Shown here: positions 9,782-16,825 of the stretch, piece after piece
Layout: the number at the start of each line of letters is the position of its first letter
Position numbering within the stretch: the stretch's first letter is position 1
From: Paludibacteraceae bacterium
GTDB taxonomy: Bacteria > Bacteroidota > Bacteroidia > Bacteroidales > Paludibacteraceae
Length of the DNA: 46,357 nucleotides
Direction: 5' to 3'
Assembly (NCBI GenBank): GCA_017630395.1
Contig: JAGBVI010000117.1
Location: 1-46,357 of the forward strand
The notes under the pieces: model-generated
Told to the model about the DNA's origin: nothing
Databases searched by the model: none
Seen by the model: only the letters and a program-made list of their open reading frames with translations
Program-made: the position numbers and the translations under genes

Positions 9782-9789
9782 CAAAGGTA
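9782..9789 (-). promoter_or_regulatory. -7 box of the uvrA-paralogue operon
   Basis: TACCTTTG reads on the minus strand and ends 6 bases before the chosen ATG (9775). Transcription would begin at or next to the start codon. No convincing -33 TTG is found at normal spacing. Confidence 0.5.
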
Positions 9790-9853
9790 ACAAAATTCCT
9801 TTTAATAGATAAAAGTGAAATTCTATAATTTACTTTTTATAAATTTTTAATCC

Positions 9854-9876
9854 TTAGATACTGTTTAAATTTTAAA
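9854..9876. repeat. Family 1 end fragment, copy 1f
   Basis: TTAGATACTGTTTAAATTTT matches the left end of family 1. The right partner is not found nearby, so this is a solo end or remnant in the 595-bp gap before the glycoside hydrolase gene. Confidence 0.4.
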
Positions 9877-9928
9877 AGCATAAATCGTCCGGAGGGTAAA
9901 CTTTACAGAATTTATAGAATGCTACTTC

Positions 9929-10011
9929 AAATAGATTGCTGAAAGATAGAAAAAACCAATATGCGCTGTGAGAATAACAGACAATCAGCATGGTCCCCAA
10001 AAAAATCTATT
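9929..10011. other. Nested inverted repeats in the 9790-10384 intergenic gap
   Basis: Three stems nest on one axis: AATAGATT (9929-9936) with AATCTATT (10004-10011), TGCTGA with TCAGCA inside it, and CTGT-gagaata-ACAG (9966-9980) at the centre. This could be a small structured RNA, a cruciform or a decayed repeat element. No known RNA family was recognised and no protein is encoded. Confidence 0.3.
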
Positions 10012-10117
10012 TGTATCGACTTTCACTCTCATGCACACTCCTACCGTTTTTTTTTATAAATTTGATACGAACAAATAAAAATAATTGCAATATTCAGCCA
10101 GAATATAATTTTATTTA

Positions 10118-10125
10118 TACTTTTG
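10118..10125 (+). promoter_or_regulatory. -7 box upstream of the glycoside hydrolase
   Basis: TACTTTTG, followed by CAG, is a Bacteroidetes -7 box about 260 bases before the ATG at 10385. If used, the leader would contain repeat copy 2a. A -33 TTG at normal spacing is not evident. Confidence 0.4.
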
Positions 10126-10194
10126 CAGAGTAGTTATAACTATTTGTGATAATCAAATGATTTTACAGAAGATTGTTTTTTCAAACTTATGTTA

Positions 10195-10342
10195 AGGTAA
10201 CATCTATAAAATTTATATCAAATGCTTATAAATTCGTTTTGCTTATCCTACTTATATTAACTTAGAGCCGATGCCATCATCGCCCCTTATTCGTATAAAA
10301 AATTAAGTAAAACAGACTTAAAACTAATTTTATAAATCACCT
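10195..10342. repeat. Family 2 inverted-repeat element, copy 2a
   Basis: The ends AAGGTAACATCTATAAAATT and AATTTTATAAATCACCTT are inverted. The interior (CTTATCCTACTTATATTAAC and GATGCCATCATCGCCCCTT) is recognisably the same as that of copy 2b at 25046-25233. It ends 42 bases before the glycoside hydrolase start codon, so it would lie in its 5' leader. Confidence 0.6.
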
Positions 10343-10384
10343 TAATTCAAAATTCTTCTGTCCATTTTAAACCTGTTCTAATAA

Positions 10385-12352
10385 ATGAACAACATGAAAA
10401 CTAAACTTTTTACTGCTATTGCGTTAGTATGTGGAATGACGTCTTTTGGGGCGGATTTCAATTTAAAGGTGAATCTATCAGATAGTATTCGCCAAGTTAC
10501 TCATTGTGCTTCCGGCTCTCTTTACGGAGTTACAGAAGAGTATCCGATTGACATACAAAGTATGATTAATCCTCTGAAGTGCAGAATGTTTTGCCAGCCG
10601 GGCGCCGGTGGTCATGGAAATCAGCACCCATATGGAGATGCTATAAAAGTGGCAGAACGACTAAAAGGGACTGATGCCCAAGTGCAAATCACCCTTCCGG
10701 ACATCCTTCCGTACTGGCCATATAAATGGCCGGGACTTGATTCGTGGCTAAAACAAGTGGAAGAGTGTGTTAATAGGAAGAAAAATTCCGGACTCACCAA
10801 TTTCCATAGTTATGTAATATGGAATGAGCCATACGGAACATGGAACGATTCAAACGGAGATTTTCACTCTACAGTATGGAAACCAACTTACGATTTACTC
10901 CGCAAGCTCGACCCCGACATGCCTATTGTTGGTCCTGCCATTGCCTACTATTCTCAAGAGAGAATGGAAAAATTCCTAAAGTTTTGCATAGAAAATAATT
11001 GTATGCCCGATATAATTTGTTGGCATCAATGGGGAAGCGGAGGTCTGCCAGGTGCTGTTGAAAATATAAAAATGCTTGAGCAAAAATACAAATTACCCGA
11101 TTTCCCAATCTGCATAAATGAATACTGCGCAGGATCTAATGCTGAACTTCAAAAATACGAAGGTTGTCCGGGTTACTCTGTTCCATTCATTGCAAAGTTT
11201 GAGCGTTACAAAATAGAGAGTGCTTCAATCTCTTGGTGGTTTACTCAATACCCCGGCAGATTAGGTAGTTTGCTTACGCCCAATAATGAAAAAGGAGGCG
11301 GATGGCACCTATACAAATGGTATGGCGACATGGAGGGATATATGGCTTCAGTAACACCACCCAACGATAAAAGCGAAGGGTTGGATGGTTTTGCTGCTGT
11401 GAATAAAAAGATGAGAGAAGCTAGTATCATATTAGGGGGAAATAATACAGGTTCTGTCGATGTGATTATCGATGGTCTTCCGGATTGGATGGGAGGCGAA
11501 GTTGAAGTAATAACCGAAGTGGTAACTTGGGAAAATAAAGACAAAGCAGTAGCCGGTCCTCAAACATTGGCAACAGAAACCTATACTGTCAACAATGGAC
11601 AAATTATTGTACCCGTCAATGTCACAAGCAACCTTTATGCATACCGACTTTATATCACTCCAAATGAAGTGATCCCGCGCTCCCCATTTTTGAGTTCGGG
11701 TGCAATTTCAATCCCTGGCACTATTGAAGCAGAATATTTTGACAACGGAAGTGAAGGTATTGCTTACCATGACAAAGATAGACAAAACCGCGGAGAGGGA
11801 TATCGTTTAGAGACGGGGGTTGACGTCTATGCTCTGAAGGATAAGGAGAATGAATACGCAGTTGGTTACGCACAAAATGAGGAGTGGCTTGACTACACAA
11901 TCTACATTGAAAAAGAGGGCTATTACAATGTCTCTGCAATACTATCATCCGGAGGAGAACAATCAGGCATTCAACTTCTCCTTGATGGTGAAAACATTAC
12001 AGATACACTTAAGACCGCACCAAACAATGAAGATTGGGAAAGCTATCTTGAAACAACTGCAAACAAAACAACTAAATTGCCTCAAGGAGAGCATACATTG
12101 CGTTTAAATATCGTAGGGGACTGGATTAATATTGACAAATTAATATTTGAGACATCAGACCCTACTGCGCTTCAACTTCTTGATGCTGATAAAAACGACA
12201 CGTTCGAGATTTACGATTCATTAGGAAGAAAATCCGGAGAAATTGTTACGACACAAGTTAACATTGCAAAAAAACTCAAAGAATTAGGATTGGGAAATGG
12301 TATCTATATTCTCCAATCATCAAATAAAGTTTTAAAAGTGATTGTTGATTAA
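10385..12352 (+). CDS. Secreted clan GH-A glycoside hydrolase (GH39-like) with CBM6 and type IX sorting tail
   Basis: A 655-residue secreted enzyme. A signal peptide (about 1-22) precedes a TIM-barrel-type domain (about 25-430). The acid/base is probably Glu148 in WNEP and the nucleophile probably Glu246 in INEYC; this roughly 100-residue spacing is normal for clan A retaining enzymes. A CBM6-like beta-sandwich follows (about 442-585; IEAEYF start, NEEWLDYTI, GEHTLRL end). The last 55 residues (FEIYDSLGRKSG ... GIYILQS ... KVIVD) form a type A sorting domain for type IX secretion. The substrate is a plant or algal-type polysaccharide by inference only; GH39-like is the closest resemblance I can name. 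It is a single gene with its own terminator. M4 is an alternative start. Confidence 0.78.
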   Translation: MNNMKTKLFTAIALVCGMTSFGADFNLKVNLSDSIRQVTHCASGSLYGVTEEYPIDIQSMINPLKCRMFCQPGAGGHGNQHPYGDAIKVAERLKGTDAQVQITLPDILPYWPYKWPGLDSWLKQVEECVNRKKNSGLTNFHSYVIWNEPYGTWNDSNGDFHSTVWKPTYDLLRKLDPDMPIVGPAIAYYSQERMEKFLKFCIENNCMPDIICWHQWGSGGLPGAVENIKMLEQKYKLPDFPICINEYCAGSNAELQKYEGCPGYSVPFIAKFERYKIESASISWWFTQYPGRLGSLLTPNNEKGGGWHLYKWYGDMEGYMASVTPPNDKSEGLDGFAAVNKKMREASIILGGNNTGSVDVIIDGLPDWMGGEVEVITEVVTWENKDKAVAGPQTLATETYTVNNGQIIVPVNVTSNLYAYRLYITPNEVIPRSPFLSSGAISIPGTIEAEYFDNGSEGIAYHDKDRQNRGEGYRLETGVDVYALKDKENEYAVGYAQNEEWLDYTIYIEKEGYYNVSAILSSGGEQSGIQLLLDGENITDTLKTAPNNEDWESYLETTANKTTKLPQGEHTLRLNIVGDWINIDKLIFETSDPTALQLLDADKNDTFEIYDSLGRKSGEIVTTQVNIAKKLKELGLGNGIYILQSSNKVLKVIVD

Positions 12353-12366
12353 AGATTTTTAAGCAG

Positions 12367-12404
12367 AAAAGAGATGGCGTCCGTGAAGATGAGCCATCTC
12401 TTTT
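12367..12404 (+). terminator. Rho-independent terminator after the glycoside hydrolase
   Basis: AAAAGAGATGGC (12367-12378) pairs with GCCATCTCTTTT (12393-12404) and continues into T-rich sequence, starting 14 bases after the stop codon. Confidence 0.8.
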
Positions 12405-12477
12405 TTATAAAGTTTCCCCCAACTAGCGTGCTATAATCAAACCTCACACTGTCATTCAAATAGAGAGTATCGATATA

Positions 12478-12721
12478 TAATAAAACATTTAAATTTTATT
12501 ATTTAATTATTGTTGAGTTTTACTCTTTCCTTTTCGGCATCTAAAAGTTCGGTCCCTTGATTTATATATTCTTAATTATAACGGTGAATTTATAAAACTC
12601 TCCTTAAACCTATCTTTATTATTCATTTTTTGAATATAGTCTTCTATTAACTACAAATAACAAAAGTAATCTTAAAAATTTCGCTCAAATATGCTCGAAA
12701 TAAATTTTAAACAACTTCTAA
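12478..12721. repeat. Family 1 inverted-repeat element, copy 1b
   Basis: The left end AACATTTAAATTTTATT and right end GAAATAAATTTTAAACAAC followed by TTCTAA are inverted partners. Inside, TTTTACTCTTTCCTTTTCGG, GCATCT and GAATTTATAAAACTC match copies 1c, 1d and 1a. About 65 extra bases lie between CTCCTTAAA and the right arm compared with copy 1a. It fills most of the 434-bp gap before phoH. Confidence 0.6.
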
Positions 12722-12759
12722 CTTCTTTATCAAATCTCCTATAATTGTCATTTTTTTTT

Positions 12760-12767
12760 TATCTTTG
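12760..12767 (+). promoter_or_regulatory. -7 box of phoH
   Basis: TATCTTTG is followed by an A-rich leader. The box ends 19 bases before ATG 12787 and overlaps the upstream extension of the frame, which decides the start codon. Confidence 0.6.
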
Positions 12768-12786
12768 CAAAAGAAGAAAGAAAATA

Positions 12787-13764
12787 ATGACAGAGAAAAT
12801 TTTTCTTATTGAAAACGCAGATCCGGTAATATTTTACGGATTGAATAATTCTAACATTGCCACGCTAAAAAATCTTTTTCCCAAGATTAAAATTATAGCG
12901 CGAGGAGATGTTGTAAAATGCATTGGAGAAGAGAAAGAGATTGACCAATTTGGAGTTGTATTCAAAGAAATTGAAGCGCACTGCGCAAAATTTAATTTGT
13001 TAGACGAAGCGACTCTAATTGATTATGTTAAAGGGAAAACAGACATTGCTCAGAAAGCTGAAAACAATCTAATTATATACGGGGTGAATGGGAAACCTAT
13101 CACAGCTCGCACACCTAATCAAAAAAGATTGGTAAAAGAGTTTGAGACTAATGATCTGCTTTTTGCCATCGGTCCGGCCGGAAGTGGAAAGACCTATACC
13201 GCAATTGCTTTAGCAGTCAAGGCCTTAAAGAATAAAACTGTTCGAAAAATTATATTGAGCAGACCAGCTGTTGAAGCCGGTGAGAAATTAGGTTTTTTGC
13301 CCGGTGATATGAAGGAAAAGATAGATCCCTATCTACAACCCTTGTACGATGCACTTCAAGATATGATTCCGGGCACTAAACTGAAAGATTACATGGACAA
13401 CGGAACCATTCAGATTGCGCCGTTGGCTTTTATGAGAGGAAGAACTTTGAATGATGCTTTCATTATATTGGATGAAGCACAAAATACCACAACTCATCAA
13501 ATAAAAATGTTCCTTACTCGTATGGGCATGAATAGCAAGATTGTTGTAACAGGTGATATATCTCAGATAGACCTTCCCGCACATCAAAAATCGGGATTGA
13601 TTGATGCTCTCCAAATTTTACGCGGTGTTAAAGGTATTTCGAAGATTGAATTTGACGTAAAAGATATTGTCAGACATCAATTGGTGCAACGCATTGTAGA
13701 AGCATACGAAAAGTCTGAAAACAAAGCTAAGATAGAAAGAGAAAAACAAGAAAAAGAGAAATAA
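12787..13764 (+). CDS. phoH: PhoH family ATPase
   Basis: A 325-residue cytoplasmic ATPase of the PhoH (PhoL/YbeZ) group, which is linked to RNA metabolism and ribosome assembly. An N-terminal KH-like region (about 1-105) precedes the ATPase core, with Walker A GPAGSGKTYTA (about 129-139) and Walker B FIILDEAQN (about 225). GDISQIDLP and RHQLVQRIVEAYE follow; these motifs are diagnostic. The open frame extends to a TTG at 12745, but that part contains the promoter box, so ATG 12787 is chosen. The C-terminus is lysine- and glutamate-rich. purC starts 16 bases downstream in the same direction, so the two are probably co-transcribed. A second, PIN-fused PhoH lies at 43112-44440. Confidence 0.93.
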   Translation: MTEKIFLIENADPVIFYGLNNSNIATLKNLFPKIKIIARGDVVKCIGEEKEIDQFGVVFKEIEAHCAKFNLLDEATLIDYVKGKTDIAQKAENNLIIYGVNGKPITARTPNQKRLVKEFETNDLLFAIGPAGSGKTYTAIALAVKALKNKTVRKIILSRPAVEAGEKLGFLPGDMKEKIDPYLQPLYDALQDMIPGTKLKDYMDNGTIQIAPLAFMRGRTLNDAFIILDEAQNTTTHQIKMFLTRMGMNSKIVVTGDISQIDLPAHQKSGLIDALQILRGVKGISKIEFDVKDIVRHQLVQRIVEAYEKSENKAKIEREKQEKEK

Positions 13765-13780
13765 TAAAAAATAAATTAAA

Positions 13781-14734
13781 ATGAAAAATTCATTAACAAA
13801 AACTGATTTTAACTTTCCAGGGCAAACAAATGTTTATCATGGAAAGGTGCGAGATGTATATAGCATAGGTGAAGATAAACTTGTAATGGTTGCATCCGAC
13901 AGAATCTCTGCTTTTGATGTTATTTTACCGAAAGGGATTCCTTTCAAAGGACAAGTTCTTAACCAAATTGCAGCTCAATTTTTAGATGATACAAAAGATA
14001 TTTGTCCTAATTGGAAATTAGCAACTCCGGACCCAATGGTAACTGTCGGTATTCGCTGCGAAGGGTACCCCGTAGAAATGATTGTGAGAGGCTACCTTTG
14101 TGGAAGTGCTTGGAGAGCATACAAAAGCGGTGTACGCGAAATTTGCGGAGTGAAATTACCAGAAGGAATGACTGAAAACCAAAAATTTCCACAACCCATT
14201 ATAACACCAACTACCAAAGCTGAAATTGGTGAACACGATGAGGATATTTCTAAAGAGGAGATCATCTCTCGCGGGTTGGTTTCTGCTGAAGAGTACGCTA
14301 TTCTTGAAAAATATACAATGGCTCTATTTTTAAGAGGAACTGAAATCGCTGCTAAACGCGGATTGATTTTGGTTGATACAAAATATGAATTCGGGAAAAG
14401 TAATGGAACCATCTATCTAATGGATGAGATTCATACTCCGGATTCTTCTCGCTACTTCTACGCAGACACTTATCAAGAGTTATTTGAAGCCGGTAAAGCT
14501 CAGAAACAATTATCTAAAGAGTTCGTTCGTGAATGGTTGATGGAGAATGGATTCCAAGGGAAAGAGGGTCAAACTGTTCCTGAAATGACCGAAGAGATTG
14601 TTCAATCAATATCTGAACGTTATATTGAGTTATACGAAATCATAGTTGGTGAAAAATTCGTAAAAACAGAGAATGTAGACTCTTTGAATGCAAGAATTGA
14701 AGAGAATGTATTAAACTATTTACAAAATCAATAA
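13781..14734 (+). CDS. purC: Phosphoribosylaminoimidazole-succinocarboxamide synthase
   Basis: A 317-residue SAICAR synthetase that joins CAIR and aspartate using ATP, the eighth step of purine synthesis. The N-terminal [26 protein letters not shown], the [14 protein letters not shown] segment, and later [10 protein letters not shown] are all conserved. The length fits the longer form (around 300 residues) used by Bacteroidetes and yeast-like enzymes rather than the 237-residue E. coli form. It follows phoH by 16 bases. A 129-base gap holding an inverted repeat separates it from recF, which may end or attenuate the transcript. Confidence 0.95.
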   Translation: MKNSLTKTDFNFPGQTNVYHGKVRDVYSIGEDKLVMVASDRISAFDVILPKGIPFKGQVLNQIAAQFLDDTKDICPNWKLATPDPMVTVGIRCEGYPVEMIVRGYLCGSAWRAYKSGVREICGVKLPEGMTENQKFPQPIITPTTKAEIGEHDEDISKEEIISRGLVSAEEYAILEKYTMALFLRGTEIAAKRGLILVDTKYEFGKSNGTIYLMDEIHTPDSSRYFYADTYQELFEAGKAQKQLSKEFVREWLMENGFQGKEGQTVPEMTEEIVQSISERYIELYEIIVGEKFVKTENVDSLNARIEENVLNYLQNQ

Positions 14735-14747
14735 AATGATAGTTCGC

Positions 14748-14842
14748 GCATCGGATTGCTAAAGGTATTTCTATAAATTAGGTAGCTGTAATATTATTCT
14801 CAAAACGTAATTTATAGGGGTCTCTAAAATTCAATCCGATGC
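14748..14842. repeat. Long imperfect inverted repeat between purC and recF (family 2-like, copy 2d)
   Basis: GCATCGGATTG (14748-14758) and CTATAAATTA (14771-14780) pair with TAATTTATAG (14808-14817) and CAATCCGATGC (14832-14842), giving two perfect stem blocks separated by mismatches. The TTCTATAAATTA core is shared with family 2. It starts 13 bases after the purC stop, so it could fold in the mRNA as an untypical terminator without a T run. Confidence 0.55.
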
Positions 14843-14863
14843 TTATTTTGATACCAATAAGAT

Positions 14864-15958
14864 ATGCAACTAAACAGACTGCGCATAATTAATTATAAAA
14901 ACATAAGAGAAGCTGATTTAGAATTCTCTGACGGCATTAATTGTCTGTTGGGTTGCAATGGAGCCGGAAAAACCAATGTGTTAGATGCAATTTACTACTT
15001 GTCGTTTTGTAAAAGCCACTCTAATCCCATAGATACACAAAACATTACGCACGACGAAGAGTTTTTTATGTTAGAGGGGAATTACAAAACCGCTGATGAA
15101 GAGATAAATATTTATTGTGGCGTAAAAAAAAGGCATAAAAAACAATTTAAACGCGACAAAAAAGATTACGAAAAATTATCTGAACACATTGGATTAATTC
15201 CTCTTGTAATGATTTCACCATCTGATGAAGAATTAATTCACGGTGGAAGTGAAGAACGAAGAAAATTCATCGATGGTTTTATCTCTCAATACAATAAAAA
15301 GTATCTACAAAGTCTTCTGTCCTACAAAAAAATTTTGGAACAGAGAAACTCAATGTTGAAAGAGTTACAAAATGACGGATTGCTATTCGATGTTATAGAG
15401 GAGCAAATGTCTGTTCTTGGAGTTTATATCCACCAAGAGAGAAAGAAGTTTATCGAACAATTCTTACCTATTTTTCAAGATTTTCATCAAACCATTTCCT
15501 CCGGGAAAGAGGTTGTTCAGTTGGAATACAAATCGCAACTGGGAAATGGAGAAGAGCTATCAACATTATTAAAAGCGACACGGGAGAGAGACTTTATATT
15601 AGGATACACATCTAAAGGCATTCATAAAGATGACTTAGAGATGACTTTAGACTCCATGCCAATAAAACGAACAGGCTCGCAAGGACAAAACAAAACTTTC
15701 CTAATAGCCTTAAAACTATCTCAATTCAATCTACTTGAAAAAATTAGCGGGAAACGTCCAATTTTACTTTTCGATGATATGTTTGATAAATTGGATAAGC
15801 AACGTGCTGAAAAAATCATATCCATCCTAGGAGGCAATCAATTAGGTCAAATTTTCATATCAGACACAGACCGAGTTTCCTTACCTACAATATTAGATGA
15901 ATCCTCTTACAAATACAAACTCTTTACAGTGGAGAGCGGAGAAATATCTCTTAAATAA
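14864..15958 (+). CDS. recF: DNA replication and repair protein RecF
   Basis: A 364-residue SMC-like ATPase that loads RecA at gaps and replication forks with RecO and RecR. Walker A is NGAGKTN (about 32-38). The SPSDEELIHGGSEERRKF segment is typical of RecF, the ABC signature region is GSQGQNKTF (about 270), and Walker B is ILLFDDMFDKLD (about 301-312). These positions fit the family length. It is placed away from dnaA/dnaN, as is usual in Bacteroidetes. Its last 8 bases overlap the 3' end of the convergent DUF4112 gene, so no terminator can fit between them and the two mRNAs are complementary at their ends. Confidence 0.95.
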   Translation: MQLNRLRIINYKNIREADLEFSDGINCLLGCNGAGKTNVLDAIYYLSFCKSHSNPIDTQNITHDEEFFMLEGNYKTADEEINIYCGVKKRHKKQFKRDKKDYEKLSEHIGLIPLVMISPSDEELIHGGSEERRKFIDGFISQYNKKYLQSLLSYKKILEQRNSMLKELQNDGLLFDVIEEQMSVLGVYIHQERKKFIEQFLPIFQDFHQTISSGKEVVQLEYKSQLGNGEELSTLLKATRERDFILGYTSKGIHKDDLEMTLDSMPIKRTGSQGQNKTFLIALKLSQFNLLEKISGKRPILLFDDMFDKLDKQRAEKIISILGGNQLGQIFISDTDRVSLPTILDESSYKYKLFTVESGEISLK

Positions 15959-16463
15959 AAAACGCCCAAACAGATTGACAAAGTTCCCACAACCATGAAA
16001 TCACAAAGATAGATACTTTTACCAATAAGAGAAACAGTGCAACCAACAATACGATTAAAACAGCCATCATTATAGCATTGCGATTCACTCTTTTAATCAC
16101 ATTCTCATCTCCATCAACAAAACCTAAAATCATGTCATGACTTCTTTGAAATCCCTTAAAGAAAAAATCCATAATAATCCCCAAAAATGGGATAGTTCCT
16201 ATCAAAACATCAAGCATCAGATTAAACGTAACAGCTAAAGCCAAAGGAACTGATTTCACCTTTACCAAAGCAAAATAGAGATAAGGTAACATTAAAGGGA
16301 AATTAATGGCATCACCCACGTTCGGGATTAAGCCTATAATCGGATCTAAGCCGATTCCTAAAATCGACTTATCCATTATGCGACGAACCTTATTAATAAG
16401 ACGATAAGACTTAGAATTTTTCAATTCCAATCGTTTCAAATCTGTAGAATTAGCCTCCTCCAT
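15951..16463 (-). CDS. DUF4112 membrane protein
   Basis: A 170-residue DUF4112 family protein. The family mark is the central IGLDPIIGLIPNVGDAIN segment, followed by PLMLPYLYFAL and a second IGTIPFLGIIMDF helix; a further strong membrane helix lies near the C-terminus (MMAVLIVLLVALFLLLVKV). The function is unknown. The frame can be opened at a TTG (16469), but ATG 16463 follows 6 bases after the stop of the NifX-like gene and is preferred. It is the last gene of a three-gene minus-strand run and overlaps recF tail to tail by 8 bases. Confidence 0.82.
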   Translation of the reverse strand: MEEANSTDLKRLELKNSKSYRLINKVRRIMDKSILGIGLDPIIGLIPNVGDAINFPLMLPYLYFALVKVKSVPLALAVTFNLMLDVLIGTIPFLGIIMDFFFKGFQRSHDMILGFVDGDENVIKRVNRNAIMMAVLIVLLVALFLLLVKVSIFVISWLWELCQSVWAFFI

Positions 16464-16469
16464 TACCAA

Positions 16470-16814
16470 TTAATGACAATCGTGATGACAAGCACTTCCA
16501 GAATCTTTGAGCGAACCCGATAAATAGAGAGCTACCAAAGCGGAAATATGTCCGGAGCACCCTCTGATAACCTCAATATCACACTCTGCCAATTTATTTT
16601 TAGCACCTTCCCCCATATTACCAGCTAACATGAGAGATACACCTTTTTCCTTCAAAACAGAAGCAATATTCGATTTACATCCACAACCTTGAGGAGAGGG
16701 TAAGGTTTCCGAAGAAACCACTCTTCCCTCCTCTATTGTGAATAGGGTATAATAGGCACAATGGCCAAAATGATCATCTACAAAATTATCTTTTGTTGGG
16801 ATCGCAATTTTCAT
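16470..16814 (-). CDS. NifX/NifB-type iron-molybdenum cofactor-binding domain protein
   Basis: A 114-residue protein consisting of one dinitrogenase FeMo-cofactor domain. It has the opening MKIAIPTKDNFVDDHFGHC, a central QGCGCKS, LAGNMGEGA, and a Cys/His-rich end (SACHHDCH). Stand-alone members occur in many anaerobes without nitrogenase and are thought to bind iron-sulfur or metal clusters. No nif genes are seen here, so nitrogen fixation is not implied. The C-terminal CHHDCH may bind metal. It lies 11 bases after the secreted type-B protein and 6 bases before DUF4112, so these are probably co-transcribed. Confidence 0.85.
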   Translation of the reverse strand: MKIAIPTKDNFVDDHFGHCAYYTLFTIEEGRVVSSETLPSPQGCGCKSNIASVLKEKGVSLMLAGNMGEGAKNKLAECDIEVIRGCSGHISALVALYLSGSLKDSGSACHHDCH

Positions 16815-16825
16815 AATTTAAAATA

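Noticed and set aside
12745-12786. The N-terminal extension of PhoH from a TTG start
   Set aside because: The stretch contains the TATCTTTG promoter box, and its residues (poly-Phe, KRRKK) are unlike the family; ATG 12787 fits.
16470-16814. A nitrogen fixation gene
   Set aside because: The NifX-type domain occurs in many anaerobes without nitrogenase, and no nifHDK or other nif gene is present here.
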